A stretch of 64,000 nucleotides of DNA from a virus (IMGVR_UViG_3300033156_000439:1-64000); one strand, 5' to 3'; shown: positions 1-9,212, numbered from the stretch's first letter. Notes: generated by a model not told the origin, from the sequence alone. A program made the numbers and translations.

Positions 1-62
1 CCATAAGGACTCTCCCTTAAATATTGTAACTTCGGATACTTAATTACATCTTCCACCTTCAT
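1..62 (-). CDS. partial unknown gene running off the left edge
   Basis: An open frame starts with ATG at 62 (MKVEDVIKYPKLQYL...) and runs out of the window after about 20 codons. There is no clear ribosome binding site in front of the ATG. A TATA-like word lies about 40 bases upstream on the same strand, which would suit a short-leader or leaderless transcript. Too little is present to guess a function. Confidence 0.45.
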   Translation of the reverse strand, partial: MKVEDVIKYPKLQYLRESPY

Positions 63-98
63 ATTTCGCGTATAACAAAACTTTTATTGTTAAGAAAT

Positions 99-152
99 AG
101 TAATATATACGGAGGGAGCAAATATTTGCGTATATCGAAGATATGTGCATCT
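99..152 (-). promoter_or_regulatory. promoter region with gapped motif, site A
   Basis: On the minus strand this stretch holds AGATGCACATAT, nine bases, then ACGCAAAT (124-152), the same arrangement as at 26868 and 59322. Just downstream, at about 100-109, is GTATATATTA, which resembles an archaeal TATA box, preceded by a C-rich BRE-like stretch. The order (motif, TATA, gene start at 62) suggests an upstream activator or operator for the leftward gene that leaves the window. Bases 63-169 contain no convincing coding frame. Confidence 0.45.
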
Positions 153-169
153 GGTGAGATTTTGGCATA

Positions 170-334
170 TCAGGATGTGAGAAAATAAGAGTGTAAACAA
201 CAGACAAAGAATGCAAAAATGATCACTGTCATGATGAACAATATTACCAGCATCGTTGCGAGAAACACATCTACGATTCGAGGTGTCCACTTGCCTATCC
301 AACACTCAATTTTTTCAAAAATTGTTTTAAGCAT
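170..334 (-). CDS. small single-pass membrane protein
   Basis: A 54-residue product with a charged, amphipathic first half (MLKTIFEKIECWIGKW) and one long hydrophobic helix in the second half (about residues 24-48). The ATG at 334 follows GGAG at a normal spacing and overlaps the end of the upstream zinc-ribbon gene, so translation is probably coupled. A start 18 bases upstream is possible but would cover the ribosome binding site. Small hydrophobic proteins of this kind in viruses can be holins or superinfection factors. Nothing here shows which. Confidence 0.55.
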   Translation of the reverse strand: MLKTIFEKIECWIGKWTPRIVDVFLATMLVILFIMTVIIFAFFVCCLHSYFLTS

Positions 335-527
335 CCTTTTCACTCTCCTCATCTTTCCAGTTTATAGTTCCCTTCCATTCTTTGGTTTTCTTTCCCCATT
401 CTATCTCTGCACCACAATAGGGGCACTTAGTTTTTAAGTACGAAACCTTCTTTAGGGTTACTTCTCCCTCTTTTTCCTTAAGGACTATTCCAAACACCTT
501 TCCACAAGATTTGCATTCTACTATCAT
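327..527 (-). CDS. small zinc-ribbon protein
   Basis: A 66-residue protein with two CxxC knuckles: CKSC near residue 5 and CPYC near residue 36, the classic spacing of a zinc ribbon. The tail is Lys/Trp/Glu-rich. Its ATG overlaps the TGA of the preceding 53-residue zinc-ribbon gene (ATGA), so the two are a translationally coupled pair and possibly paralogs. A nucleic-acid-binding or adaptor role is an inference from the fold only. Confidence 0.7.
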   Translation of the reverse strand: MIVECKSCGKVFGIVLKEKEGEVTLKKVSYLKTKCPYCGAEIEWGKKTKEWKGTINWKDEESEKDA

Positions 528-685
528 TCTTCAATCTCCATTATTTTATTACAGAAAGGACAACTCAATATTCTTTGTCCAATGAGTAATCTTTTGGGTA
601 ATCTTTCCGTCTCGCTTAAAACAATATAGTTATCTTTCTCTGCGATACTTATTACCAATCCGCAGTCTTCACATTTAGCTATCAT
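524..685 (-). CDS. small zinc-ribbon protein
   Basis: A 53-residue frame beginning MIAKCEDCGLVIS, with CEDC near the N terminus and CPFC near the C terminus. It is overlapped at its start by the last bases of nrdG and at its end by the next zinc-ribbon gene through ATGA. Its layout matches that of its neighbour (327-527), which suggests a duplication. Function unknown. Confidence 0.65.
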   Translation of the reverse strand: MIAKCEDCGLVISIAEKDNYIVLSETERLPKRLLIGQRILSCPFCNKIMEIEE

Positions 686-1427
686 CTATGAGTTTTTCTT
701 CCTCTCGTGTTCTTATATAAACTGGAAAAGGATATCGCTTATCAATTTCCTTTCCAATCTTGTCTATTTCTTCTGGAGTATATTCGTCTTCTTTCTTGAT
801 AAGTTTGCGTCCGTAAGAAGGGACGTTTTCCCATATTCCTTGTTGAATCACGTATTCCCCTTGGAATTCGAGATTGTCGAGTTCTTCTGCTATTTGAAGA
901 ACTTCCTCTTCGCCCACTAACCTTTTAAATACAGTGGTTTGAATTTGAAGAGGAATGTTTGAGTTTATACACAAAGAGAGTGTATTCCGTACAAATCGTT
1001 CCACATTACTTACTTGGGTGAGTTTGAACCACAGTGGAATATTCTCAAGAGGAGCTTTAACATCCAAAAAGACTTTATCTAAGACTTTAGATTTTAGGAG
1101 TTTCTCGATACCTGAAGGAAAATAACCATTGGTTTGGATACCCACAATTTTGTTTTCTCTGTGCATCCACTTCCCAATCCGCTCTATGAATTCCTCCTTA
1201 AGTGTTGGTTCCCCTCCCGAAAAGATTATTGCGTCAACAAAATCCAACTCCTTTTCAATTTGATTTTCTACTTCATTTACACTAACATAGTTCGGTTGTT
1301 CAAACAATCGATGGTTTTGACAATAAAGACAACGGAGAGGACAGCCTCTCAAGAATACAACAAGAGAGTTCAATCCTCTCCAATCAATTGTCGAGATCAC
1401 GAGTCCTCCATAATTTACTTTATTCAT
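675..1427 (-). CDS. nrdG: anaerobic ribonucleoside-triphosphate reductase activating protein (radical SAM)
   Basis: A radical SAM enzyme with the CxxxCxxC iron-sulfur motif (CPLRCLYC, about residues 29-36) and the downstream GGE motif (FSGGEPTL). Known NrdG proteins use S-adenosylmethionine to place the glycyl radical on NrdD. The gene lies immediately downstream of nrdD and overlaps its last codons, the usual operon order. At about 250 residues it is longer than Escherichia coli NrdG and closer to the archaeal and NrdG2-like activators. The ATG at 1427 is chosen; one at 1433 is also in frame. Confidence 0.9.
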   Translation of the reverse strand: MNKVNYGGLVISTIDWRGLNSLVVFLRGCPLRCLYCQNHRLFEQPNYVSVNEVENQIEKELDFVDAIIFSGGEPTLKEEFIERIGKWMHRENKIVGIQTNGYFPSGIEKLLKSKVLDKVFLDVKAPLENIPLWFKLTQVSNVERFVRNTLSLCINSNIPLQIQTTVFKRLVGEEEVLQIAEELDNLEFQGEYVIQQGIWENVPSYGRKLIKKEDEYTPEEIDKIGKEIDKRYPFPVYIRTREEEKLIDDS

Positions 1428-3129
1428 GCTCATCTATCCTATCTATTTTTCTGTATGGCAGATCTCTTAGTCGCCGCTCGTGCATATTGAACTGTTCAAC
1501 AAAGTATCCGACTATCCTTCTAAACTTGAGGACATTCTTACTGCCACAGATGGGACAAACATCTACATTCCCGATTGTTAAATGATTGTTTTCGAGACAA
1601 CGTGATAAATAATTGTCAAACGCAGAGTACGGTACTTCCTTCTTGACTATTCCTTCTAAGATTTTCCTCATTTGATGAACATTCTGAAATACTGAAGGAA
1701 CATTCACGAACATCATTTGTCCACCATCGAAAAACTTGGAGAATCTTCCAGTTAACTCTACTCGTTCTCCAAGGGACATCTCTACCCAAGGGGATACAAT
1801 CTGATTGGAATACATTTTTCCACTTTTGTAGTATCCACTCTTATCCCTTCGATGTTTCTCCGCGTATGTCTTATCCGTATCATAAAGAGTAATCGCTGCC
1901 GATTCCGCTGGAACCAGTTCACAATTGTAAAATCCTTCCCAACTATCAATAATAAAACGAATCTTTTTGAGCAACCCTTCTAAGTCGTCCCAAGAATAAT
2001 TTATACCCATCAGTTGTTTAAAGTCCCAAAGACCTATGATGCCTATCGTCGAATACATCCTCTGTAAGGATCGAAGTCCTAACTCAAATGTAGCGTCGAG
2101 GTACTGATACTCCTTAAGGAGCTTTCTGTGCCAATCAAGGAAGTCCTTAGCAAGCTGAAGATTCTCCTTTATACGTTCTTCAAATGTGTCTGGATGTCTC
2201 AGATAAATTCCTGGAAGGTTGAGACTCACAACTTGATGAGAACCTATCTGAACACCACCAGAGCCATATGAGTTGAAGAACGGTTTTTTGGAAGAAATTA
2301 ATCGACAACAGGAGGCAATAGCATCGAGATGTGGAAGAACAAGGAAGTTATACATTGTGTGATGAAGATTCTGTTTGATTGCAAAGTTAAGAAACTCTTC
2401 ATCTTGTATCTTCTTGTTCTTCACCTTAAGAGCTACAGTTATAACTGGGAATCTTAACATTTGTTTTTCTACTTCACTGGTGTGCCATCGCATCACTGCT
2501 GACTGCACAGCAGATAATTCATCGACCTCCAGTCCCCACGAATTCTTATTGAATAGGTGAGCTAAGTAATAACGGTCAAAAAATGAAATGTTAGTGTAGA
2601 GTGATTCAGCACCTTGTCGAAGATGCTGATTAAATGAATAAAATAATCGCTGGAGTTCATTTTTAAATTGATAATCCGTAAGTCTGTATTCTGGCAAAGG
2701 CATTCTTCGTTCTTTTTTCACGAAATAGGTTAAGGCTAATATAAGATCGGGGATGCCAATCGCTCCCCGTGTTCTATTGGCTACGTATGAGGTAAACTCG
2801 ATCAACTGCGCTATGAATGAATCTAATCTCTTTGGTGGTTTGCTTTTAAAGTGAGGATAATATGTAAGACCCTCCGCAAGAATTGGCTCAACGCTTATGC
2901 TATAACAGTAAGGCATGAGTATGTTCTTGGAAAGGTCATGAATATAGATCTCTTTTCTATGTCGTTCTAATATCTCACGTCCTCTGTCAAACCATTCCGA
3001 TATGAGTTCCTTATTGAAAACTAACTCCGCTCCCGATGCTAACTGTTTTCTAACGTTAGCAATGTCTGACGCGTAATTAGCATTAACATCTACCACATTC
3101 CCACCAGTCAAGAATTTTTCTATATTCAT
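1420..3129 (-). CDS. nrdD: anaerobic (class III) ribonucleoside-triphosphate reductase
   Basis: A 569-residue glycyl radical enzyme that would reduce ribonucleotides to deoxyribonucleotides for virus DNA synthesis without oxygen. The C terminus has the glycyl radical site (RIVGY, Gly about 541) and just before it a CPIC knuckle of the NrdD zinc site. Internal Cys residues in MPYCYSI and ASCCRL are at positions expected for the active-site cysteines. There is no N-terminal ATP-cone, so it is shorter than many bacterial versions. An A/T-rich promoter-like stretch and GGAG precede the ATG. The glycyl radical is destroyed by oxygen, which points to an anaerobic host. Confidence 0.9.
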   Translation of the reverse strand: MNIEKFLTGGNVVDVNANYASDIANVRKQLASGAELVFNKELISEWFDRGREILERHRKEIYIHDLSKNILMPYCYSISVEPILAEGLTYYPHFKSKPPKRLDSFIAQLIEFTSYVANRTRGAIGIPDLILALTYFVKKERRMPLPEYRLTDYQFKNELQRLFYSFNQHLRQGAESLYTNISFFDRYYLAHLFNKNSWGLEVDELSAVQSAVMRWHTSEVEKQMLRFPVITVALKVKNKKIQDEEFLNFAIKQNLHHTMYNFLVLPHLDAIASCCRLISSKKPFFNSYGSGGVQIGSHQVVSLNLPGIYLRHPDTFEERIKENLQLAKDFLDWHRKLLKEYQYLDATFELGLRSLQRMYSTIGIIGLWDFKQLMGINYSWDDLEGLLKKIRFIIDSWEGFYNCELVPAESAAITLYDTDKTYAEKHRRDKSGYYKSGKMYSNQIVSPWVEMSLGERVELTGRFSKFFDGGQMMFVNVPSVFQNVHQMRKILEGIVKKEVPYSAFDNYLSRCLENNHLTIGNVDVCPICGSKNVLKFRRIVGYFVEQFNMHERRLRDLPYRKIDRIDEHE

Positions 3130-3179
3130 CTTAATCTCCTATATAATTAATATTATTTTATATATTAGTTAAAGGTTTT

Positions 3180-3353
3180 TCATTCCTCCAAGGAGTCACA
3201 GAGTAGAAGCTTTAGTTTACGAAAATAACTCTTTCGTATTTTTTCTCTTAACTTAAAGTGCTTAACGGGATCCTCATCATATTTAACTTGCAGCTCCGCT
3301 TCAGCGTCTATCGCCTTTTCAAACACCTCCAAAACTATGTCGATTATGCCCAT
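3180..3353 (-). CDS. small acidic/basic hypothetical protein
   Basis: A 57-residue frame (MGIIDIVLEVFEKAIDAEAEL...) rich in charged residues and predicted helical. Its ATG follows a G-rich GAAGGGGGTG ribosome binding site. It is the first gene after the 3354-3498 intergenic region and lies directly upstream of nrdD, so it is likely the first gene of the nrd transcript. Function unknown. Confidence 0.6.
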   Translation of the reverse strand: MGIIDIVLEVFEKAIDAEAELQVKYDEDPVKHFKLREKIRKSYFRKLKLLLCDSLEE

Positions 3354-3498
3354 GAAACCACACCCCCTTCACTATGCTCAAATTTTGCACCAGACAATCA
3401 TATTCACACGAGATCAAAATATTTTTGACGTGCCTATATGATTATATGTCTGAACGATTAATTGCGTTAGAGTGCGAAATTTAAGATATGATAAACAA
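3354..3498. promoter_or_regulatory. intergenic control region with degenerate gapped motif, site B
   Basis: A 145-base gap in an otherwise packed operon. It contains TTGCGTTAG followed by AGTGCGAA at 3462-3478, closely matching TTGCGTCTG-AGTGCAAT at 59264-59280. The first half of the motif is weak here. On the minus strand A/T-rich words could serve as a TATA box for the nrd genes. No coding frame is seen. Confidence 0.35.
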
Positions 3499-3822
3499 TT
3501 ATCCTCTGACTTCGGTAAGCATATAGTTTCTTCGTCTTTCCTTGTCCCTCGCTATGATTTCTTTGTCTTCCTCTTCTAATTCTGTAAGAGCAAGAAGACT
3601 GTACCCTATTATATCACTAAGAGTGTCCCATATTGCAGGGAAAGACTCATGGAGGTCTCTCTTCTCTAAATTCTTTAGACGACTAAGCTTATCTGTAAGA
3701 CGGATGCACACAGAAAGTAATCCGTACTCTTCCCACGTCTGGTGAAAAGCGTCCCCGTACATGCTATTCTTTCGCTCAAGCAAATTGCGAATTAATTCCA
3801 TGTGTCTTTCTATTTTTTCCAT
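3499..3822 (-). CDS. DUF1599 / nucleotide-modification-associated domain 1-like protein
   Basis: About 107 residues. The segment KNSMYGDAF...TWEEYGLLS...IRLTDKLSRL matches what I recall of DUF1599 (Nmad1-like), small helical proteins in phages linked to nucleotide metabolism or DNA base modification. The ATG at 3822 sits eight bases after GAGGAG; the upstream TTG would overlap that site. It closely follows the ClpP-like gene. The family role is tentative. Confidence 0.6.
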   Translation of the reverse strand: MEKIERHMELIRNLLERKNSMYGDAFHQTWEEYGLLSVCIRLTDKLSRLKNLEKRDLHESFPAIWDTLSDIIGYSLLALTELEEEDKEIIARDKERRRNYMLTEVRG

Positions 3823-3829
3823 TTTCTTC

Positions 3830-4420
3830 TCACTCCTCAATCTTGTCTATCAATCCCCAATCTTTTGCCTCTTCAGGAGGCATCCATACCTCTCGTAATC
3901 GTATAGTTTCTCTAACTTCCTCCTCTGATTTATTACAACGGGTAGCCAAAATTTTCACTATCAAATCTGTAATCCTATTCATTTCTGTGACTTCATTCTC
4001 GAGTTGGGAAGTAGACTCTGAATTGAAAACCACCCACCTCTTTGGTTCATGCAGAAGAAACGTTGCGTGTGGACGAGAAATCCTTTCATCTCCAGCCTGA
4101 AGTACTATCATGGCAGCAGCGCTTGCTGCCAAACCTTCCACTATTATCCTCACTTTTATACCCTCTCTCGATATCCTTCGCAGTGCATCGTATATCGCAA
4201 ATGCTTTATGTACGTCTCCCCCTGGAGAATTTAGAGTGACAGTAAGAACGCTTCCCGCTTTCATTCTTCGTTTAATTTCGTGACAGAACAAGGTAAAATC
4301 GTGAACTATGTAAGAATCGATTTCACCATTGATGTGAACTATTCCATCCTCAAGATCACGATATTTCAGTAAATCATCTAAGCATGCAAAGCTTTCCTTA
4401 TCCCTCTGTTTAGTTTCCAT
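3830..4420 (-). CDS. ClpP-like serine protease
   Basis: About 196 residues of the ClpP/crotonase fold. Visible features: NSPGGDV after the first strands (oxyanion region), GLAASAAAM with the likely nucleophilic Ser, and ATFLLHEP with the catalytic His, in the right order. No Clp ATPase lies nearby. In tailed phages ClpP-like proteins often serve as head maturation proteases, but this one sits in the early left-strand block far from the capsid genes. A regulatory or host-targeting protease is therefore as likely. Start at 4420 is set by AGGAGG eight bases upstream. Confidence 0.8.
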   Translation of the reverse strand: METKQRDKESFACLDDLLKYRDLEDGIVHINGEIDSYIVHDFTLFCHEIKRRMKAGSVLTVTLNSPGGDVHKAFAIYDALRRISREGIKVRIIVEGLAASAAAMIVLQAGDERISRPHATFLLHEPKRWVVFNSESTSQLENEVTEMNRITDLIVKILATRCNKSEEEVRETIRLREVWMPPEEAKDWGLIDKIEE

Positions 4421-4784
4421 TTTGGACCTCCTCATTAACAATTAACAGAATGTAGGACTTGTCCGTCCTATTCTTTAAATCGTTTATGGCTGCATAAATG
4501 TCAGGATACAACCTTCTTGTTTTGCTCTTTTCCATGCCAATACAACTCCTATCTGACTTCACTATGATCCTTGGGTAATAAACTGGACCCTCTATCCAAG
4601 CGAAGCACCAGTGTTCTTTCTCCTCCACCAAACACTTATACTCTATTCCCTCGATTACAGGACAAGTATCCTTTCTGTGATGCAGGACTATCTTACCGTT
4701 AGGCAACCTGGCAATGTCATTTCCTTTATTATCTCTGTGAAAGACTAAAACCATTTCCTTCTTTTCGCCTTCAGTTCCTTCCAT
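4410..4784 (-). CDS. hypothetical protein
   Basis: A 124-residue protein preceded by GGGAGG and overlapping the ClpP-like gene by 11 bases. It has a beta-rich first half with several Cys and Trp residues (CPVIEGIEYKC, HWCFAWIEG) and a KSDRSC segment. No family recognised. The tight overlap suggests co-translation with the protease. Confidence 0.6.
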   Translation of the reverse strand: MEGTEGEKKEMVLVFHRDNKGNDIARLPNGKIVLHHRKDTCPVIEGIEYKCLVEEKEHWCFAWIEGPVYYPRIIVKSDRSCIGMEKSKTRRLYPDIYAAINDLKNRTDKSYILLIVNEEVQNGN

Positions 4785-4813
4785 ACTATTACCTCCCTTC
4801 TAATTATCTATAA

Positions 4814-5449
4814 TTATATTTCTTGAACTTCTCCATCCTTATCAACCATCATTAATTTGGCTGCTCGCTTTCGAGTATCGTACTCCACCCATCCTGTGAG
4901 AGTCGGTGGAAGAGATCTGTCGATCGCATATCGTAATCCACGTGCTAAAGAACCCGTCCTTAATAAGGTGATGCGTTTATCACCGCGAAGGACATCAAGC
5001 TTAGCGAGTGTATGATTATGTCCTAATGCTATCACATCCGCGTCTGTATATTGTAAGAGTTTACGATGCTCTATAAATATGTCTGTTGCGGCACTCCTTC
5101 CGTGGGCGAAATAGAAGTCCACTCCATCTATCTCCACTCTATGACTTGGCTTTCCGAGATACTCCTCATAGACGTTTAGACCAACCTCATTGAAGATTCT
5201 ATATTCATGATTCCCAAGACAATAAGCTACTACGTCTAACTTTTCTGTGATTATCTTGACCCATCTAAGTTGGGACTGAGGCTGTATCTCATTTTCAAAT
5301 TGCATTCCCCCCGATAGTCCACAGTCTATGAGGTCCCCCATTAGAATTACCTTCTTTCCATTCCAGTACCTCTTTGTTATTTCTGCTATTGTTTCAGGAG
5401 AAAACTCTCCTTGACCAATGTGCCAATCCCCATTCAAAACAACTTTCAT
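4814..5449 (-). CDS. calcineurin-like metallophosphoesterase
   Basis: A 211-residue phosphoesterase with all core metal motifs in order: GDWHIG (DxH), GDLID (GDxxD), GNHEY (GNHE), HG and GHNH near the C terminus. It acts on an unknown phosphoester. In phages such enzymes can be DNA-damage or end-processing nucleases, or nucleotide phosphatases. It lies directly downstream of the DNA polymerase gene with a short gap, which suggests a part in DNA replication or repair. Confidence 0.85.
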   Translation of the reverse strand: MKVVLNGDWHIGQGEFSPETIAEITKRYWNGKKVILMGDLIDCGLSGGMQFENEIQPQSQLRWVKIITEKLDVVAYCLGNHEYRIFNEVGLNVYEEYLGKPSHRVEIDGVDFYFAHGRSAATDIFIEHRKLLQYTDADVIALGHNHTLAKLDVLRGDKRITLLRTGSLARGLRYAIDRSLPPTLTGWVEYDTRKRAAKLMMVDKDGEVQEI

Positions 5450-5461
5450 TTTACTCCTCCT

Positions 5462-7480
5462 TTATATAAATCTACTAAGGTTTGTTTGGGACAGAGTATC
5501 CTCTATCTCTTTCAGAGGATTGTAAAACCATTTTGCCAGAACGGCATCATAATCTATTTCGGGAAGGTCATCGATTATGTTCTCATGTATAGCCAAATAT
5601 CCGATAGAAGCTACCTTAGTGGGAACAATCGGTAACTTCTCACCTGAATGATAAGGAATGCGATACAATCGAAGTCTATTTTTTGCTGCTTTCAAATGAG
5701 CAGTCTGAACTTTAGGTGAAGTTGAGGACAATCTTACCCACTCAGCTATATCCATAATATCTTGTTCTCTTATCTCCAAGCGTATCTGGGACTTGATTCT
5801 CCTCAGTTCTTCCCACTCCCCTCTCAGGATATTTTCGAAAGCCATCATTAGTTTATTTCTGATATATAGAGGACAAGATGTCCTATTCACCACGGTTCCT
5901 GTTATCTTGAGTTTACCTTCATCTGTAATCCCGAAATAGTTTTTCTTTTTGTTGTACAAAAAAAGAACTTCAAATTTTTTATCCACATCTAAATTGAATT
6001 CGGGACCCCACTTAGAGTGGAGGTCTTCATTAATCTCGTTCATAATACTCTCAGGATCGGGATGTGAAATCATAAGTGCGTCTGTATCCCCAGCTAATAT
6101 AGGAATACCTTTGCTCTCAACAAATTCCCAAATATAAGTTAGGATTTTACGCTCATAGGCTGTAACTTCTGCTGCTAAGTCCCTGTTATAGAATCTGGAT
6201 TTTTCGTATCCTAACATCCCTACACAAGCATTGAGCAAGAACTTATAGGACACATTCCATATCTGACTCTGGGTATCTCCTCTTTCTTTATATAGTTTTT
6301 TGAATTCAAGTCTTCTTTCAAATATTTCTTTAATTGTCTCTGTGAGGATTCCAGGATTTCTAATGTCTCTATCAGGAGAAATATTGAAGTGCATAACTAT
6401 CGAAGGATATAGACTGACCAAGTCTAAGACTGTGACGTCTCTATGCAAGCCTTTCTGTGGATCCCTGACAAGTGCTCCTTTATATTTCGTGTGTGACACC
6501 TGTCCCCTATTTGGGAGAACGTATTTATTGTGATAACGTTTTAAGAGATAGGCTTCGATAATACTACTACGATTCATTATATCAATGGTATTGAGGGGAA
6601 CGAGATTTTGAAATGAAAAGACCAATTGTGACAATCTCAGTTTCTCATCGATCTCCTTAGTCAAGGTCACGTCCTCTATACAATGCAAGAGTTCTGGAAG
6701 GGATTTGTCTTTACGTCTCCCTAAAACAAGATAAGCAACATGATCTAAGAAATATCTTCCTCCCCTCTCCCCAAATTCTCTGTATGCCCTCATTAAATCG
6801 AGGGGTTGACTTTCTCCTATGGTTAATTCATCGTGATAACTATGAAACACCTTTCTTGTCCTCGAACGATTGAAGAGGTAGGGCAAGTCGTAGTTCGAGG
6901 AATTCCAACCTACTAACAAATCAAAATCTAATTTCTTACAGAATGAGAAGAATGAATTCAGAAGTTGTTCATCATTCTTAAATATGAATGCTTTAACTCC
7001 ATCTATCGCATAATCCTCCAATACGAACGGATAATGTCTGTTCGTGAAATTATCAAAAGCATCAATCACGGTAATTGGGAGTGGAGCGTTCTCAGTATCA
7101 AGAGAACCATTCCCTCTCTCAACTTCTATATCAAAATAAAGAATCCTTCTATTGAGTCCGTACGTCAATCCTGAATCTATGAGGTAACGAGTGAGGTATG
7201 GAATATCTGCTTCCGCACAAAAATCTACGTTTCTCTTTCCTTTTTCGAGATCCTTTATTGAATTGAAAGATATTTTATCTAAGGGTTCCCCAGTATAGGA
7301 CTTGAATCCACTCTCTCTTTTCACAATCGGAAACGATGTACTCTCATCAGGTCTGATGTAGAAATATGGATACTCTCCTTTTCTCACTGAATAGGTGACC
7401 CTCCAACCGTCTCTAAATTTGAGCTTAAGAGTTGGTCTTGAACTCCTTGAGCCAATAAGAGAGGCATTCACAAGTTCCAT
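5462..7480 (-). CDS. polB: family B DNA polymerase
   Basis: A 672-residue replicative polymerase. Exo I is YFDIEVE (Asp117, Glu119) and Exo II lies in WNSSNYDLPYL, so 3'-5' proofreading is probably active. Polymerase motif A is DLVSLYPSI, motif B is KFLLNACVGMLGY and motif C is GDTDALM. It is shorter than cellular archaeal PolB (about 770-800 residues), mostly in the N-terminal domain and thumb. Neighbours are a methyltransferase (12-base overlap upstream) and a metallophosphoesterase downstream; the primase, RadA and nucleases lie further up the same operon. Confidence 0.95.
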   Translation of the reverse strand: MELVNASLIGSRSSRPTLKLKFRDGWRVTYSVRKGEYPYFYIRPDESTSFPIVKRESGFKSYTGEPLDKISFNSIKDLEKGKRNVDFCAEADIPYLTRYLIDSGLTYGLNRRILYFDIEVERGNGSLDTENAPLPITVIDAFDNFTNRHYPFVLEDYAIDGVKAFIFKNDEQLLNSFFSFCKKLDFDLLVGWNSSNYDLPYLFNRSRTRKVFHSYHDELTIGESQPLDLMRAYREFGERGGRYFLDHVAYLVLGRRKDKSLPELLHCIEDVTLTKEIDEKLRLSQLVFSFQNLVPLNTIDIMNRSSIIEAYLLKRYHNKYVLPNRGQVSHTKYKGALVRDPQKGLHRDVTVLDLVSLYPSIVMHFNISPDRDIRNPGILTETIKEIFERRLEFKKLYKERGDTQSQIWNVSYKFLLNACVGMLGYEKSRFYNRDLAAEVTAYERKILTYIWEFVESKGIPILAGDTDALMISHPDPESIMNEINEDLHSKWGPEFNLDVDKKFEVLFLYNKKKNYFGITDEGKLKITGTVVNRTSCPLYIRNKLMMAFENILRGEWEELRRIKSQIRLEIREQDIMDIAEWVRLSSTSPKVQTAHLKAAKNRLRLYRIPYHSGEKLPIVPTKVASIGYLAIHENIIDDLPEIDYDAVLAKWFYNPLKEIEDTLSQTNLSRFI

Positions 7481-8181
7481 ATCAAAAATTCCTCCAAGCT
7501 TCTTTGATATTTATCTCTGCCTAAGACTCTCTCTTGGGTTATTTCACAATACTTTTCTGATATGTCTATTGCTATCCATCTACGATTATGCTTTTCACAT
7601 ACTACTGCGGTCACGCCTGAGCCTGCAAATGGATCAAGGATAATTTCCCCCTCTTTGGGACTTCCACGTAACAACAATCTTTCCCAAAACTTAATGGGTT
7701 TGGGACAGGGATGATCGTAAGTTTGGTTATCCAATCCTGTTGCTTCTATGACGTCACTTCTCGCTCCAAGTCCCTCTCTTAGATAAGGATCCTTCCCATA
7801 AGCAAGAATAGGTTGCCACTGAGCAAATCCCCACTTTCCTCTTGAGTTGGTTGTTTTATATACCCAAGCAAGAATCCAATACGGAGCGGGATAAAGAGAG
7901 ACATTGGTAAGACCACAAGTAAGCAGAGTAACTTTTCCTACTCGTTTAGCTTGTGGTATAAATTCTCCTATAAGAGATTTGAGATTTTCTTCAGTATCTT
8001 CGTAGACATCATATTCTTTTCCTAACGCGTAAGGAGGATCTGTGAGGATCAAATCAACACTCTTGTCGGGAAGCTCTTTCATAATTTCAATACAGTCCCC
8101 AAGTAACATCACTCCTTTGTCCGTATGAAAGTGATTATACTTACTCTCAATCAATTCTTTCTGTAACTCTTGCCAATCCAT
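7468..8181 (-). CDS. DNA methyltransferase (DPPY type)
   Basis: A 237-residue amino-methyltransferase with catalytic DPPY near residue 48, followed later by the S-adenosylmethionine site DPFAGSG, i.e. the beta-class order. DPPY suggests N6-adenine or N4-cytosine methylation. The target-recognition region in the middle is short. A second methyltransferase of the SPPY type lies directly upstream, so the virus may methylate two sequences to evade host restriction. No restriction enzyme gene is visible. Confidence 0.85.
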   Translation of the reverse strand: MDWQELQKELIESKYNHFHTDKGVMLLGDCIEIMKELPDKSVDLILTDPPYALGKEYDVYEDTEENLKSLIGEFIPQAKRVGKVTLLTCGLTNVSLYPAPYWILAWVYKTTNSRGKWGFAQWQPILAYGKDPYLREGLGARSDVIEATGLDNQTYDHPCPKPIKFWERLLLRGSPKEGEIILDPFAGSGVTAVVCEKHNRRWIAIDISEKYCEITQERVLGRDKYQRSLEEFLIWNL

Positions 8182-8182
8182 T

Positions 8183-9212
8183 TTAGAATCCTATCCTTTC
8201 GATCACAGAAGGCTCTCTAAATAGTTTAGTTTGAGCAGCAATTGATTTTATTCTTCTATACGCCATTTCGCAGTAATTTTCGTTTATATCTATTATGATG
8301 GAGTTTCGCTCTAATTTTTCAGCCACAACTCCCACCGTTCCCGAACCCCCAAATGGATCAAGAACACTATCATTTGGTTTGCTTCCTACCTTAATTAGCG
8401 GGAGTATTAAGCGCTCTGGAAATACAGCAAAGTGTTCACCTTTAAACGATTGGGTCGAAACGCTCCAAACATCACCTGGATTTGCACCCAACGGATGAAG
8501 ATTCACTACCAGATAATCCCCTTCCGCATATTGATATTGAGATATTGCCATATTTTGCTCTCTATGATATCGCTTCGACTTATCAAATAAATCTGTGAGT
8601 TTAACAGATACTTTTCGCTTGCCATTGGGTCTTGGTTTGTTTATTCCTCCTCCCCCACCGTATTCAGGATGATTCATGTACTTATGTTTATTACTAACCG
8701 CTCTTAAAACTCTTTTCTTACTTGCTTCCTTGTGAGGAACTCTTACCGCATCCAAATTAAACTGGTAACCTCGATCCTTTACCAACATGAATATCGGTTC
8801 GTAACCGTGAGAAAAACCCCGTTTAAAACTATCTGGCATATGACCTTGTTTATACCAAATGACTGGACCCTTCTTCGGCATTAGCCAATCTTGTTCGTCT
8901 ATCATTTTGAGAATCAGTCTGTAATTCTGCATTGTGTCACACAAATTTATTTTGTTAGTATCGTGATTCCAGAACATCACACCTGTTTTCTTGAGGACTC
9001 TTTTCAACTCTTTTTGTAATCTCTAATAAATGAGAGATGTATTCTTCGAGAGTTGATTCCTGTCCTATTTCTTGTGTTTTCTTGGGGTGGTCATCTGGCA
9101 AATAAGAACGTAATTTCCAATAAGGTGGTGAAGTGACAATTGTATCCACGCTCTCACTCGGGAGTTCTTTTAGGACTTCCAAGGTATCTCCACAAATTAT
9201 CTTATGCCTCAT
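8183..9212 (-). pseudogene. DNA methyltransferase (SPPY type), interrupted by a frameshift
   Basis: The first frame (9212 down to 8955) carries TSPPYW and the second (9007 down to 8183) carries the SAM-binding DPFGGSG. Joined, they form one beta-class N4-cytosine-type methyltransferase of about 340 residues. The frames meet at a run of five A on the coding strand (9011-9015): removing one A gives a continuous protein reading EITKELKRVL. This is a disrupted gene, a sequence error or a frameshift-regulated gene. The rest of the protein has no other lesion. Confidence 0.75.

Noticed and set aside
90-305. A 71-residue Cys-rich frame on the minus strand.
   Set aside because: Overlaps the coupled membrane-protein gene at 170-334 in another frame, has no ribosome binding site and covers the gapped motif.
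3830-4420. ClpP-like protein as the capsid maturation protease.
   Set aside because: It is in the early operon on the other strand, and two better protease candidates lie in the capsid modules.
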